Of a stretch of DNA of 38,807 bases, positions 8,108 through 17,040 are shown in pieces. Location of the stretch: NCBI GenBank assembly GCA_030688205.1, contig JAUYIQ010000012.1, positions 1-38,807 of the forward strand, read 5' to 3'. Origin of the DNA: Candidatus Curtissbacteria bacterium (GTDB lineage: Bacteria; Patescibacteriota; Microgenomatia; Curtissbacterales; GWA2-41-24). Position 1 is the stretch's first letter; every line of letters begins with the position of its first letter. The position numbers and the translations under genes are program-made. The notes under the pieces were generated by a model, which was not told the DNA's origin, made no database searches, and saw only the letters and a program-made list of their open reading frames with translations.

Positions 8108-9127
8108 TTAAATACCGTAGCCTTCTTGAAGGTATATTTCCGCCTTTTTGTCTTCCGCAATAAATTGCAGTGGATCATAATCCTTCGCCTCGGGTATGTC
8201 TTTTTCCATTAGCTTGAGCAGCTCTCTCACAAAATCCTCCCGCGGTACAGGATCCAAATTATCCGTCCCTGCCAAAAACCCGTCATATATTTCCTGGGCG
8301 TTTTTTTGATCAACACTATAGTCGGAAATTATCATCGATATAATCTCATTTTTGCGAGTTTCTTCCCTTGCATAAGCAACCCCTTCGGCGAGCGATTCGC
8401 TAATTTTTTGAACAGTCTCCGGATTATTTTTTATTGTTTTTTCAAGAGCAAGCAATCCGACCGGATAATATGAATTTTCGCCTTCCGCCAGATCAAAGAG
8501 AACCCTGAGTCCGTCTTTCTCGAAATTCTCGCTTGATAAGCCCGCAATCAATGGAAGACCCACTACGTCTACACCGCCTTTTAAAAGTATCGGCAGCTTC
8601 CCCTCATAACCTCCTGTCGTAACAAATTCGATGTTATCCAAAGGAATTCCTGCAAGCTTCATAGCCATCACCGTTTCATAGTAATCTTCGCCTCCAAGCC
8701 TGTTAATACCCACCTTTTTTATAGAGGTGATTTCTTTATTGCTTAAAAGATAAAACTTATCTGCCCGAAGTACTGTCGAAATCCACCTTGCTTCCGATCC
8801 CTTAACATCGCTTGCCAAAAACGAAGCAAAAATCTGGACCTGGTAATCGACCTGACCGGAAGCAAGAGCATTAGCGTTACCCCCTATAAGCGCAGAGTCT
8901 TCAACATCAAGTCCGTTTTTGGCAAAAATCCCTTTTTTCTTGGTAACATTCACCGCTAAAGCATGAACCGGAACGGGAGATTTTCCAAGTTTAACTTGAG
9001 TTAATTCTTGAGGTTTTCCTGCCGACTTTGGCAATTTTTTCTCAGAAAGTTTTTGGCCACTGATTACAATAACGGCTAAAATTAAAATTACAATAAACGC
9101 TATTAAATTCTTTTTAACAAATTCCAT
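8108..9127 (-). CDS. NMT1/SsuA-type ABC substrate-binding protein, membrane anchored (module 1)
   Basis: 339 residues. There is an N-terminal hydrophobic anchor (about residues 8-25) with no lipobox Cys. The binding domain begins at about residue 45 (QVKLGKSPVPVHAL) and has typical NMT1/SsuA features: KGIFAKNGLDVE, then a glycine-rich GGNANALASGQVDYQV segment and KKVGINRLGG. It is probably displayed outside the membrane to feed the module 1 permease. It is convergent with the PaaK-like gene (3 nt between stops) and has its own strong promoter at 9140-9168, so it is expressed separately from the rest of the module. Confidence 0.88.
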   Translation of the reverse strand: MEFVKKNLIAFIVILILAVIVISGQKLSEKKLPKSAGKPQELTQVKLGKSPVPVHALAVNVTKKKGIFAKNGLDVEDSALIGGNANALASGQVDYQVQIFASFLASDVKGSEARWISTVLRADKFYLLSNKEITSIKKVGINRLGGEDYYETVMAMKLAGIPLDNIEFVTTGGYEGKLPILLKGGVDVVGLPLIAGLSSENFEKDGLRVLFDLAEGENSYYPVGLLALEKTIKNNPETVQKISESLAEGVAYAREETRKNEIISMIISDYSVDQKNAQEIYDGFLAGTDNLDPVPREDFVRELLKLMEKDIPEAKDYDPLQFIAEDKKAEIYLQEGYGI

Positions 9128-9139
9128 AATTGTTGCGGC

Positions 9140-9168
9140 AGTATAAGAAAAAAGTTATTACTTGTCAA
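9140..9168 (-). promoter_or_regulatory. Strong promoter of binding-protein gene (module 1)
   Basis: Perfect TTGACA (9168-9163), a 17-bp spacer and TATACT (9145-9140) on the minus strand. The ATG at 9127 is 12 nt after the -10 box, giving a leader of about 5-6 nt. Confidence 0.7.
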
Positions 9169-9190
9169 AATATAATTCTTGGAGTAGATT
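9162..9190 (+). promoter_or_regulatory. Divergent promoter of the FG-GAP gene sharing the -35 region
   Basis: TTGTCA (9162-9167), 17-bp spacer, TAGATT (9185-9190), 9 nt to the ATG at 9200. Its -35 box overlaps the opposing TTGACA, so the two promoters should compete. A TATAAT at 9171-9176 is an alternative -10 but lacks a good -35. Confidence 0.45.
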
Positions 9191-9199
9191 AAACACCTG

Positions 9200-10552
9200 A
9201 TGAAAAAATATTTTTCCCTTGCTCTTCTGTTTTTAATTTTTCTTGCGGGAATTTTTTATATTAGCCAAACACAGTTAAAACCCACTCAAAAAAACCTGGT
9301 TGAGGTAGAAACAATTGCCGTAGGACAAGGTAATCCGGGACTAATCGCATTTTTTACGAAAGAGAGTAACGGAAGCTTTATACGAAAGACAATTGATACG
9401 GGTTTTAGATATGTTTGGACTGTAAGGATTACGGACGGACGCGGCGACGGAAAAAACAGAATCTATGCAGGAGTCGGGAACAGTTTTTTCTCTGAACCGC
9501 ACGGGTGTCAGGTTTTAGAATTTGATTCAACAGATAATTTTAAAAAAACCGTGATAGACGATGTGGGTGATCTGCGCTGTAAAGATTTGACTGCGGGCAG
9601 TATTTATAACAACGGCAAAAATCAGCTGGTTTTGGGAACTCATGGTTTGGGAATAATCCGCGTGTACGATTACAAAGACGGAAAATGGGAAGTTGTAGAA
9701 GCCTCCAGAAATTATCTTGCTGCTTATGACCGCGAAAATAACCAAAACCACGCGGTCCCTGCCGATAAGTTACCCTATGAATTAACAGTCCAAACTGCAG
9801 TCCACACCGTCAAAATCGGTGATGCGGACAACGATGGGAAAAACGAAATTCTCTCTACGGAATCCGATCCCCTGGAAAATCCCAACAAGGACCATCTGCT
9901 TTTTATCAGGATGTATAAATGGAATGGAAAGTCCTTTGACGTTTCTACAATTGATACTTTGAAAGAAGCAATTCCTTTTAAGGCTACTGCCAGAACGGTT
10001 GACCTTGACGGAAGCGGAAAGAATAAAGTTTTGGTTTCCGCCTCACATCATCAGGTACTTCTATATGTTTATTCGGATGGCAAATGGAACCGGCAAGTAA
10101 TTGACAAAGCCGAAGGTGGAAACGAGGACAATATGAAAGGACTGTCGGTAGGAAGTTTAGACGGGAAGAATAAATCAATAGTAGTGGCAACAGGCCTTCC
10201 ACATGCAGGGGTTTATCAATATGACCTGCAAAATGGTCAATTTAATAAAAAATATCTGGTTGATATCTCCAAACTGCTGGATAAATACAGGCTATTTGAA
10301 GGTGTCGGCGACAATACACTTGATTCCGCAATAGCAGACGTTAACGGTGATGGAGCAAACGAAATTGTTGTTGCCGGCGAGCAGGATAGCGCTTTTTCCG
10401 GCGATAAATCTGGGGTTTCAAAATTCGGTTGGGAGGGAACGACAATTGGGTATACAGGAGTAATTACCCCTCAAAAAGACGGCACTTATAAAACAGAGTT
10501 TATTGACTTCAGGTCAGCATTAGGGCTGGACGTTGGGAAGATTAGTTATTAA
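9200..10552 (+). CDS. Exported FG-GAP/VCBS-type beta-propeller protein
   Basis: 450 residues with an N-terminal hydrophobic signal/anchor (about 4-22). The rest is beta-rich with several calcium-binding FG-GAP loops: DADNDGKNEIL, DLDGSGKNKVLV and DVNGDGANEIVVAG, plus degenerate copies (DGRGDGKNRI, SLDGKNKSIVV). Such repeats build seven-bladed propellers on the cell surface, often for binding proteins or glycans. It is divergent from the module 1 binding protein and convergent with the small Cys-motif gene (5 nt between the ends). The ligand is unknown, and no sorting signal is visible at its C-terminus (LDVGKISY). Confidence 0.75.
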   Translation: MKKYFSLALLFLIFLAGIFYISQTQLKPTQKNLVEVETIAVGQGNPGLIAFFTKESNGSFIRKTIDTGFRYVWTVRITDGRGDGKNRIYAGVGNSFFSEPHGCQVLEFDSTDNFKKTVIDDVGDLRCKDLTAGSIYNNGKNQLVLGTHGLGIIRVYDYKDGKWEVVEASRNYLAAYDRENNQNHAVPADKLPYELTVQTAVHTVKIGDADNDGKNEILSTESDPLENPNKDHLLFIRMYKWNGKSFDVSTIDTLKEAIPFKATARTVDLDGSGKNKVLVSASHHQVLLYVYSDGKWNRQVIDKAEGGNEDNMKGLSVGSLDGKNKSIVVATGLPHAGVYQYDLQNGQFNKKYLVDISKLLDKYRLFEGVGDNTLDSAIADVNGDGANEIVVAGEQDSAFSGDKSGVSKFGWEGTTIGYTGVITPQKDGTYKTEFIDFRSALGLDVGKISY

Positions 10553-10557
10553 ATTAC

Positions 10558-10845
10558 TTATTGGAAAAAGTCCCCGCAGCCGATAAAAAGACAGTCGGAC
10601 TTTTGATCTCTAGCCAAAAGCCCTTTGTCCTGTACAAGTTTTTTGGTGCAGTCCAAAACCTCAGGGTTTTCTTCAAAGTTATACTCCTCGGGAGATAAAA
10701 CCACATCTTCCTGCTGCCCTCTTAAACCTTTAAACCTATCAGAATTACCTATATAGTAAATCCCCAAAATAACGGCAACAAAAATTGCAAAAAGTATGAG
10801 GTATTTTATTGTTTCTTTATTAGAAATTTCTTTTTTTGAGGCCAT
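10558..10845 (-). CDS. Small membrane protein with C-terminal DCxFxGCxxFF motif (copy 1)
   Basis: 95 residues: basic N-terminus, one transmembrane segment (about 14-32), an acidic linker and a C-terminal Cys motif. The end (LDCTKKLVQ...SDCLFIGCGDFFQ) matches the small protein at 15712-15984 (IDCQEKFVQ...EDCIFTGCSQFFF), giving a shared pattern [LI]DCxxKxVQ...DCxFxGCxxFF with three conserved cysteines. I do not recognise the family. Position beside the transporter modules and the extracytoplasmic-domain protein suggests an envelope role. The Cys positions could form a disulfide or bind a metal. Confidence 0.6.
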   Translation of the reverse strand: MASKKEISNKETIKYLILFAIFVAVILGIYYIGNSDRFKGLRGQQEDVVLSPEEYNFEENPEVLDCTKKLVQDKGLLARDQKSDCLFIGCGDFFQ

Positions 10846-10862
10846 CTAATTGCTTTAAATCG

Positions 10863-10882
10863 ATTATACACTAGTGTAGAAT
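10863..10882. promoter_or_regulatory. Overlapping divergent -10 boxes with a 12-bp palindrome
   Basis: Rightward TAGAAT (10877-10882) serves the ATG at 10895 and leftward TATAAT (complement of 10863-10868) serves the ATG at 10845. Between and across them is the perfect palindrome TACACTAGTGTA (10867-10878), a possible operator. Good -35 boxes are not evident. Confidence 0.4.
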
Positions 10883-10894
10883 CTAATCCACTTC

Positions 10895-13615
10895 ATGAAT
10901 AAAAAAATTCTCCTGCTTTTAATATTACTCTCACTGGCAACCCTAAATTATTTAAAAACATACAGACAGAATTCTCCTTACAAATTAGACAGTTTCATCT
11001 ACCAACACATCTTCTGGCAATTAAACGGCAATGCTTACCAGCAGGCAAAAGAAAAAGTTTTCGAAAACAAAAGAGTCGTGACCGATGAAACCGTAAGAGA
11101 AATTGTTGGCAACGAATCTGTTTATAAAAATTTGTACGATCTTTTCCCGAAAAGGCCCCTTTATCCAGCCGCCGCATTCATAATCAACTTCATAACAGGC
11201 AACCCAACTCTTGCTTTTGCCTTGCCCCCATTTGTAGCTTATCTGGGATTTATCACCGTCTTCTATTTTATCTGCCCACCAGGTTCTCTCTTCCTTGCCT
11301 TTTACAACCCTTTAGTTCTCTCCTCCGCCTCTTTTATGCCCGACACAATTGCCGCCTTTTTCTGGTTGTTAAATTTAGTTTTTATCCTAAAATATTTCAA
11401 AAGTGGAAAAAAACTTTGGCTATTTTTATTTATAATTTTCGACGTTTTGTCTCTTTTTGTAAGGGAACAAAGCCTTTTAATGCTGCCCTTTTCCCTGATT
11501 CTTCTTTTCTCCTTCAGGTTTTCTTACAAAAATAAACTTTTATTGAAAAGGTCTCTGAATATTGCCCTTTTCGCAGCATTTGTTACAATCGTATATCACA
11601 TTCTCCTCTATCTTTTTTCTCAAAAGACTTTTGTTGACACCATTCTTTATCTTCAAAGTGGATACGGCTTGCGCGAGCAACAATATTCATTGGCGCAAAC
11701 TCTGCAGTTTTATTTTGTTTCACTCATAAAATCCCATATCGTTTTTCTGCAGGTTTTGATAACATACCCCTGGCGTCTTCTGTTTTTTCTTTTAGCTTTA
11801 CTGGGAGTAAGAATTGCTATCTCCGATTCAAAAAATCGACTCGTCAACTATGTAATGTTTACTTCGGGTGCAGCTTCTTATCTGGCGATTTTTGCATACC
11901 CCGCTCCCAATCCCCGTTACTTTTTCGCTCTTGTTGCTTCGATTATTTACTTCGCAGTATATTTTGTCGCCAGCTTAAGATCAAAAGGCAACTTCAAACC
12001 TATTTATATGGTTATTGCCGTTTTATTGGCAGGTGCTGTCATGATTTTTTCCTCATTATTTAAAAGTGACCAGATAAAGCTTGAAAAATTACTTAGAGGT
12101 GTTGATATCGCTAAGTTCCAGTCAAATAAAAATCAGGACCAAACCGCTGTTTTGCGACTTGCCGCTTTCTATCAATGGAACAAAGAAGATCCCCTCTTTA
12201 CGAGCCCGGATTTTGATACTGAAGCCTTCAAAAATTCCATTGACTACCTAATTAACGAGCAGGACATTCTTCTTAAATTTATCAATAAAACCGACCACGT
12301 TTACCCCATCGATTTCCTCACTGCAATGGCAGAAGCTGCAAAAGCTCAGGAAATCTTTATGAATCGTCCTACTTCTGAAAACGGGAAGACTCTACTGGAA
12401 AAACAGCTCGAAGCAGCTCACCTTTACAAAAAAGAGGCCCGAGATTTAATTAGACCAATTTCAGAAGCAAAATTTTATTCCCCGATTCTTTACAACATCA
12501 CCACAAATAAAGACGTTGCAATAAGCGATCTCAAATTGATTGCCGAAAACGGCGATAAACTCATAAAGGAAATCGAGAACAGAAAATCCTGCCTCGAGGG
12601 TTCAGACAACTGCGAACGGCCATCTTTAGAATTCAAAACCCCGAAAATCAAAAAGTTTTTGGACCCAAACCTCCCTTTACTTTCCAAAGACTTTGTCTAT
12701 TATGACGAGGAAAAAGTTGATATCAAAGGCCCTTACGTGGCAAATACTCTTTGTTTTGGATATGGCAAGAATCTTTCCTATCCCACCCATTATTTTTATC
12801 TTAAGAATCTGGAAGAAGGCTTTGATTACATAAAGCCCATCGCCGACATCAGGCTGGCAACGGATATGTACTTTGAACAAATTACCCAAGATACCAATCT
12901 TTATTACAAAAAGAAACTATGGGGAAAAGGAATTCCTTATGCGGTTGTCGATTCCACAATCCCCTATAAATGCCCTTATCTTGGATATCTTTCGGAAGTT
13001 TTAGCTTTGGATGAATTTTTAAAAAAACATAAACCAATTCTAGAAAAACTCGAAAGCGATACCAAATTCGTTGAAGAAGTGAAAAAAACAGAAGCAGAAT
13101 TCTTTGAAAGAAAATATCCTTCATACGAAGAAGCAATACAGCTCGCCCAAATTTACGGTTATCTTTACAACTCATCCCAGGCTCCGACAGATTTCAAAGA
13201 TGAGCTTTTAGAAAGAAAGCTCAAAATTGAGCGGCGACTTTTAAGTTTCGACGGTTTGTTAAATTATCTTACGAGGTTTGTAAGGTCTACCAGAATGTAC
13301 GAGGAGGTGGAGCTGAAAGCGGGTTCTGACCATGCAAAGGAAATCCTCTATCCTGAATTTGCCCAAAACACTGTCTATCCGCTGAGATCGTATTATTCCA
13401 TAATGTTTTTACCGTTTTCCAGCTCTGTCTGGAGACTGGACGAAAAACCCCAATATGCCGAAAAGAAAATAATAAAGGGACTCGTAGGTTTTGACAGCGT
13501 AGTTGTCAATTACCAACTGGCACTTGAGCACTACTCACCTGAAGAAATCAAAAGATGGCTAATTCCAAGGTGGGACTTACTCTCAGATTGTGCTTTTAAA
13601 GACATATGCGACTAA
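10895..13615 (+). CDS. GT-C-like polytopic membrane domain fused to an unknown extracytoplasmic domain
   Basis: 906 residues. Residues about 1-390 hold roughly ten transmembrane segments with a GT-C/PMT look (LDSFIYQH in the first loop, KRPLYP, MPDTIAAFFWLL, YPAPNPRYFFAL), suggesting a lipid-linked sugar transferase. From about 400 to 906 is a soluble, presumably outside, domain: LFTSPDFDTEAF, NRKSCLEGSDNCERP, KGPYVANTLCFGYG, FLPFSSSVWRL and a final LEHYSPEEIKRW. This domain recurs as most of the stand-alone protein at 21158-22915. Paired cysteines fit an oxidising location. The start at 10895 lies 12 nt after a -10 box, giving a near-leaderless mRNA. The GT-C call is from topology and motif resemblance; the C-terminal domain is unrecognised. 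Confidence 0.65.
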   Translation: MNKKILLLLILLSLATLNYLKTYRQNSPYKLDSFIYQHIFWQLNGNAYQQAKEKVFENKRVVTDETVREIVGNESVYKNLYDLFPKRPLYPAAAFIINFITGNPTLAFALPPFVAYLGFITVFYFICPPGSLFLAFYNPLVLSSASFMPDTIAAFFWLLNLVFILKYFKSGKKLWLFLFIIFDVLSLFVREQSLLMLPFSLILLFSFRFSYKNKLLLKRSLNIALFAAFVTIVYHILLYLFSQKTFVDTILYLQSGYGLREQQYSLAQTLQFYFVSLIKSHIVFLQVLITYPWRLLFFLLALLGVRIAISDSKNRLVNYVMFTSGAASYLAIFAYPAPNPRYFFALVASIIYFAVYFVASLRSKGNFKPIYMVIAVLLAGAVMIFSSLFKSDQIKLEKLLRGVDIAKFQSNKNQDQTAVLRLAAFYQWNKEDPLFTSPDFDTEAFKNSIDYLINEQDILLKFINKTDHVYPIDFLTAMAEAAKAQEIFMNRPTSENGKTLLEKQLEAAHLYKKEARDLIRPISEAKFYSPILYNITTNKDVAISDLKLIAENGDKLIKEIENRKSCLEGSDNCERPSLEFKTPKIKKFLDPNLPLLSKDFVYYDEEKVDIKGPYVANTLCFGYGKNLSYPTHYFYLKNLEEGFDYIKPIADIRLATDMYFEQITQDTNLYYKKKLWGKGIPYAVVDSTIPYKCPYLGYLSEVLALDEFLKKHKPILEKLESDTKFVEEVKKTEAEFFERKYPSYEEAIQLAQIYGYLYNSSQAPTDFKDELLERKLKIERRLLSFDGLLNYLTRFVRSTRMYEEVELKAGSDHAKEILYPEFAQNTVYPLRSYYSIMFLPFSSSVWRLDEKPQYAEKKIIKGLVGFDSVVVNYQLALEHYSPEEIKRWLIPRWDLLSDCAFKDICD

Positions 13616-13637
13616 AGCAAATATTTAATATCTGCGT

Positions 13638-13643
13638 TATAAT
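13638..13643 (+). promoter_or_regulatory. -10 box of ABC module 2
   Basis: Perfect TATAAT, 12 nt before the ATG at 13656. The -35 position (13615-13620, AAGCAA) is poor. The expected leader is about 5-6 nt. Confidence 0.45.
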
Positions 13644-13655
13644 CTCCGAACTTTG

Positions 13656-14414
13656 ATGTCTTCACAACCAATCATAATAATCAATAACCTCTCCTTCTCC
13701 TACGCTCTCCCTTCCCAAAAACAACTTGAGGTTTTAAAAAATATCACCTTATCCGTCGATCCCGGCGAATTTGTTTCAATAATAGGACCTTCCGGCTGCG
13801 GAAAAACCACCCTTCTTATGAACATTAAGAGACTTTTAAAAGGAAACGAGGGTCAAATTTCTGTGGACTCGAATAAAATATCAATGGTTTTTCAGAACAG
13901 TTCACTTTTCCCTTGGCGCACAGTTGAAGAAAATGTTGCATATGGACTTGAAATTAAGGGTGGCCTGACCAAAACCCAGAAAGAGAATACAGTTAAAAAA
14001 CACGTTAAACTTGTAGGTCTTTCGGGTTTTGAAAAGTTTTATCCGGCAAAGCTCTCAGGCGGAATGAAACAGAGGGTAAATCTGGCAAGGGCTTTAGCTG
14101 TTGATCCTGACATTATTCTGATGGATGAACCATTCGCCAGTCTTGATGCCCAAACAAGAGAGCTGATGCAGGAAGAACTCCTAAAAATTTGGACAAAACA
14201 AAAAAAGACAGTAATATTTGTAACTCACCAAGTAAGTGAGGCCGCGTACCTTTCCGACAGGGTGATCGTTTTAACTAAACGGCCTGCTGCCATAAATGCT
14301 TCAATTGATATAAATTTAAAAAGGCCAAGAACAAACGGTCTAAGAACATCTAAAAAATTCGTCGACTATGAAAAACAACTCAATAGATTGATAAGAAAAG
14401 AGTCCCCAAATTAA
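13656..14414 (+). CDS. ABC importer ATPase, nitrate/sulfonate/taurine type (module 2)
   Basis: 252 residues from the ATG at 13656; a TTG one codon upstream is less likely. Contains Walker A GPSGCGKTT (44-52), signature LSGGMKQR (133-140), Walker B IILMDEP (153-159), SLDAQTRELMQEELLKIW and switch His in VTHQVSEA. It is a close paralogue of the module 1 ATPase. The partner permease is not next to it but on the far side of the binding-protein gene (17073-17819); the PaaK-like gene follows 17 nt downstream. Confidence 0.92.
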   Translation: MSSQPIIIINNLSFSYALPSQKQLEVLKNITLSVDPGEFVSIIGPSGCGKTTLLMNIKRLLKGNEGQISVDSNKISMVFQNSSLFPWRTVEENVAYGLEIKGGLTKTQKENTVKKHVKLVGLSGFEKFYPAKLSGGMKQRVNLARALAVDPDIILMDEPFASLDAQTRELMQEELLKIWTKQKKTVIFVTHQVSEAAYLSDRVIVLTKRPAAINASIDINLKRPRTNGLRTSKKFVDYEKQLNRLIRKESPN

Positions 14415-14431
14415 AAGTTAATTAAAATATT

Positions 14432-15715
14432 ATGGACGATATAAAAAATATCAGGAGCATTTTACGGTTTGTCTATAATAACCATTACTCCGATTTTTAC
14501 AGGAAAAAATATCAAAATTCAGCCGTCAATCCGTTAAAAATCCGCACAATCAGCGACTTCAAAAAGCTTCCTTTTCTGGAAAGAAACGAGCTTTTGGAAA
14601 CAGAACCGCTAAAGAGGATTTTTATATCCGAAAATAAGCTGTCAGGAGCTTCCACCACCAGTGGCACCTCCAAAAAAGGCAGTCTTATTATTCTCAGAAA
14701 AAAGGAGGATATCGAACAATATTATTTTAAGGAGTTAAAAAAAGCAGGTATAAAAAAGCTTATGTTTTTAGTATCAGCAAATACAGTCAACAGGTATGTC
14801 AACGATACCCTGCCCTCTGATTTGTTTACGGTTTTTGTTGATTTTTCCAACCTAATTCTAGCAGCAGAACTTGCCGCAGGTGCAAAAATCGAAGCGCTTT
14901 ATACGAGTCCCACACCGCTTTATTTTTTCATTCCTTATCTGGCAGAGCGCTACGACTTAAACAAAATTCGCGATATTCACCTTTCCGGTGAATTTTGTTC
15001 TCTCACACAATTTAAAATTCTAAAAAGTTTTTTCCCTAAAGCTGTCTTTAGGTTCAATTACGGCTCTGCTGAAGTCCAAATGGTCGGCTGGCAATGCAGA
15101 AATTTAGTTAATGCTAACCCCTCTGTTTTTCATTTTTCCCGCTTTATCTATCCGGAAGTTATTAACCCACAAACCTTAAGTGATATTAAACAGGACCGAA
15201 CGGGCGAGCTGGTTTTAACAGCACTTTCTAAAAAAGCATTTGTAGCTATCCGATACAAAACAGGCGATGTGATAAAAATTTTGACAAAACAATGCCGGTG
15301 CAAAAATAAAAAACCGCTTTTTGAAATATTGGGGAAAGCAGGCACAGACTATATTTCTGTTGCAGGAACAAGGTTAGTCAAAAACGAATTTGAAAGGGTT
15401 TTATCTACAGACAAAAAAGTCTCTTTGGATTTTAAAGTCTATATATACGAAAAGTCTACAAATTCTAAACTTGTCTATTATGTAGAAGCTCATCTTTTAC
15501 CTAAAAACAGGAAGCTTCTGGGCAATTCGGCATTTGCAGTGAAGCTGGCAAAAAAACTTCAAACAAACTTAAAAGTTTCACCCACTTTAACTTTTGAAGA
15601 TTTGGTCGAAAAAGGAATATTTTCCCCGCTTAAAGTTGTTCTGGTAGAAAAACTCCCGCTTGAGACTAAAAGGAAAAGTTTTGAAATGATTGCAGACAAA
15701 CCTAACTCAACTTAG
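14432..15715 (+). CDS. PaaK-like adenylate-forming enzyme (module 2)
   Basis: 427 residues, paralogous over its length to the module 1 enzyme: N-terminal YSDFYRKKY, A3 loop STTSGTSKKGS (74-84, lacking the usual Pro), NYGSAE, AIRYKTGD and a CRC cluster. It is expected to activate a carboxylic acid with ATP. The A3 loop differs from the standard TSGTTxxP, so the substrate or efficiency may differ. It follows the ATPase gene on the same transcript and its stop overlaps the convergent small Cys-motif gene by 4 nt. Presence of both paralogues with two NMT1-type importers supports a functional link between import and activation. Confidence 0.78.
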   Translation: MDDIKNIRSILRFVYNNHYSDFYRKKYQNSAVNPLKIRTISDFKKLPFLERNELLETEPLKRIFISENKLSGASTTSGTSKKGSLIILRKKEDIEQYYFKELKKAGIKKLMFLVSANTVNRYVNDTLPSDLFTVFVDFSNLILAAELAAGAKIEALYTSPTPLYFFIPYLAERYDLNKIRDIHLSGEFCSLTQFKILKSFFPKAVFRFNYGSAEVQMVGWQCRNLVNANPSVFHFSRFIYPEVINPQTLSDIKQDRTGELVLTALSKKAFVAIRYKTGDVIKILTKQCRCKNKKPLFEILGKAGTDYISVAGTRLVKNEFERVLSTDKKVSLDFKVYIYEKSTNSKLVYYVEAHLLPKNRKLLGNSAFAVKLAKKLQTNLKVSPTLTFEDLVEKGIFSPLKVVLVEKLPLETKRKSFEMIADKPNST

Positions 15716-15984
15716 AAGAAAAACTGACTGCAGCCTGTAAAAATGCAGTCTTCAACCGAAACTTTATCATTTAGCATATTTGCCAGAAAATCATCTCTTT
15801 TCTGAACAAATTTTTCCTGGCAATCAATTGTTTCCGGCACTTGATATACAACCCTGCTAATTTTTCCCAAGACTCCGTTTCTATTTGTTTTACCTTTTAG
15901 TGAATAGACAAACGCTCCAATTAATATCAGGATAATTACTGCAAAAAAGAGAAGTTTTTTACTTTTAGCTTTCGACTCACGCAT
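15712..15984 (-). CDS. Small membrane protein with C-terminal DCxFxGCxxFF motif (copy 2)
   Basis: 90 residues: basic N-terminus (ESKAKSKK), one transmembrane helix (about 11-28) and a C-terminal IDCQEKFVQ...EDCIFTGCSQFFF that matches the protein at 10558-10845. The three cysteines and the terminal FF are conserved. It lies 23 bp downstream of the module 2 binding-protein gene on the same strand, so probably cotranscribed. Function is unknown; it may be an accessory of the importer or its binding protein. Confidence 0.6.
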   Translation of the reverse strand: MRESKAKSKKLLFFAVIILILIGAFVYSLKGKTNRNGVLGKISRVVYQVPETIDCQEKFVQKRDDFLANMLNDKVSVEDCIFTGCSQFFF

Positions 15985-16007
15985 GCCTTACGCTGTCAGC
16001 TTAACAG

Positions 16008-17000
16008 CTATTCGATCTTTGCGTCAACAATCTCCTGCTCCGGGAAGTTTTTCTCAATGTACCCGTACTGGACAAAACCATCAATTAAAGGCTGCAGATC
16101 ATTGCTTCTTATTACCGTATCAAAAAAAGGCAATATCATTTTGCTACTCGTTTCCACCTCTATTTTTACGTTCTTGGAAATAATTGAGGGCAGCTCTTGG
16201 GGATTTTCGTTTACATATTTTGTCGATTTTTCAATTGCTTTGTTAAACGAGTTGATAAGCTGAAGATTTTGGTCAATCCATGATTTTTTGGCAAACCACC
16301 CTGAAACCATAAATCTATCTGCAATCGAGCTAAGGGGAGCATCGTCCAGAACCCTCGCTACACCTCGGGAAATCGCAAAAGTCGCATAAGGTTCAACGAA
16401 ATTTCCTGCTTCGACTTGTTTGTTTTTTAATGCAGCTTCCATTTGAGGAAACGGCATTTCCATAAAAATAATCTTGTCGATATCTACCCCGTTTTTCTTT
16501 CCCCAAGCCTCCAGAAGCAAACTTGGAAAGCCTGTCTTGCTTTTGTCATTTGTAGCAAACTTCCTGCCCTCCAAATCCTTGGGAGACTTAATGTCTGAAT
16601 CAGCCGAGACTAAGAATTGCTGAAAATCAGGAGTAGGTTTATTAAAAGTACCTCCTCCAAGCATTTTAAAATCAAATTCCCTGTCATGTGCCTGAATAAT
16701 AGAACCTGTAATAGACCAACCTATGTTAATGTCTCCGGATGCAACGGCGGGGGCAATAACGGCACCTCCCTGCATCGGAATTGCCTCAACTTCCAGCCCT
16801 TCTTCGGTAAAATACCCTTTTTCTTTCGCGACATAATAAGGCAGAAGACTTACTGTCTCAATTATCCCTATCTTTAATTTTGTTAGTTTTACAGGAGAAG
16901 ACGTCGGATTAACAACTGTTTTTTCCGCAAATTTTGGTAAGAAAAAAATAGCTAATATACCAATTACAAGCAGGAGCAAAACGGGTAGCAACTTCCTCAT
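16008..17000 (-). CDS. NMT1/SsuA-type ABC substrate-binding protein, membrane anchored (module 2)
   Basis: 330 residues with an N-terminal hydrophobic anchor (about 4-22), no lipobox. The binding domain shows the SsuA pattern: LKIGIIETVSLLPYYVAKEKG, GYFTEEGLEVE, QGGAVIAPAVASGDINIGW, SPKDLEGRKFA and a VEPYATFA segment. It should deliver substrate to the permease transcribed divergently (17073-17819). The sequence is well diverged from the module 1 binding protein, so the two modules may differ in ligand. Confidence 0.9.
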   Translation of the reverse strand: MRKLLPVLLLLVIGILAIFFLPKFAEKTVVNPTSSPVKLTKLKIGIIETVSLLPYYVAKEKGYFTEEGLEVEAIPMQGGAVIAPAVASGDINIGWSITGSIIQAHDREFDFKMLGGGTFNKPTPDFQQFLVSADSDIKSPKDLEGRKFATNDKSKTGFPSLLLEAWGKKNGVDIDKIIFMEMPFPQMEAALKNKQVEAGNFVEPYATFAISRGVARVLDDAPLSSIADRFMVSGWFAKKSWIDQNLQLINSFNKAIEKSTKYVNENPQELPSIISKNVKIEVETSSKMILPFFDTVIRSNDLQPLIDGFVQYGYIEKNFPEQEIVDAKIE

Positions 17001-17011
17001 TTGTATAAGTG

Positions 17012-17040
17012 TTTATATCAAAATAAAAATAATTAAACAA
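17012..17040 (-). promoter_or_regulatory. Promoter of module 2 binding-protein gene
   Basis: TTGTTT (17040-17035), 17-bp spacer, TATAAA (17017-17012), then 11 nt to the ATG at 17000. Near-leaderless arrangement. Confidence 0.5.
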
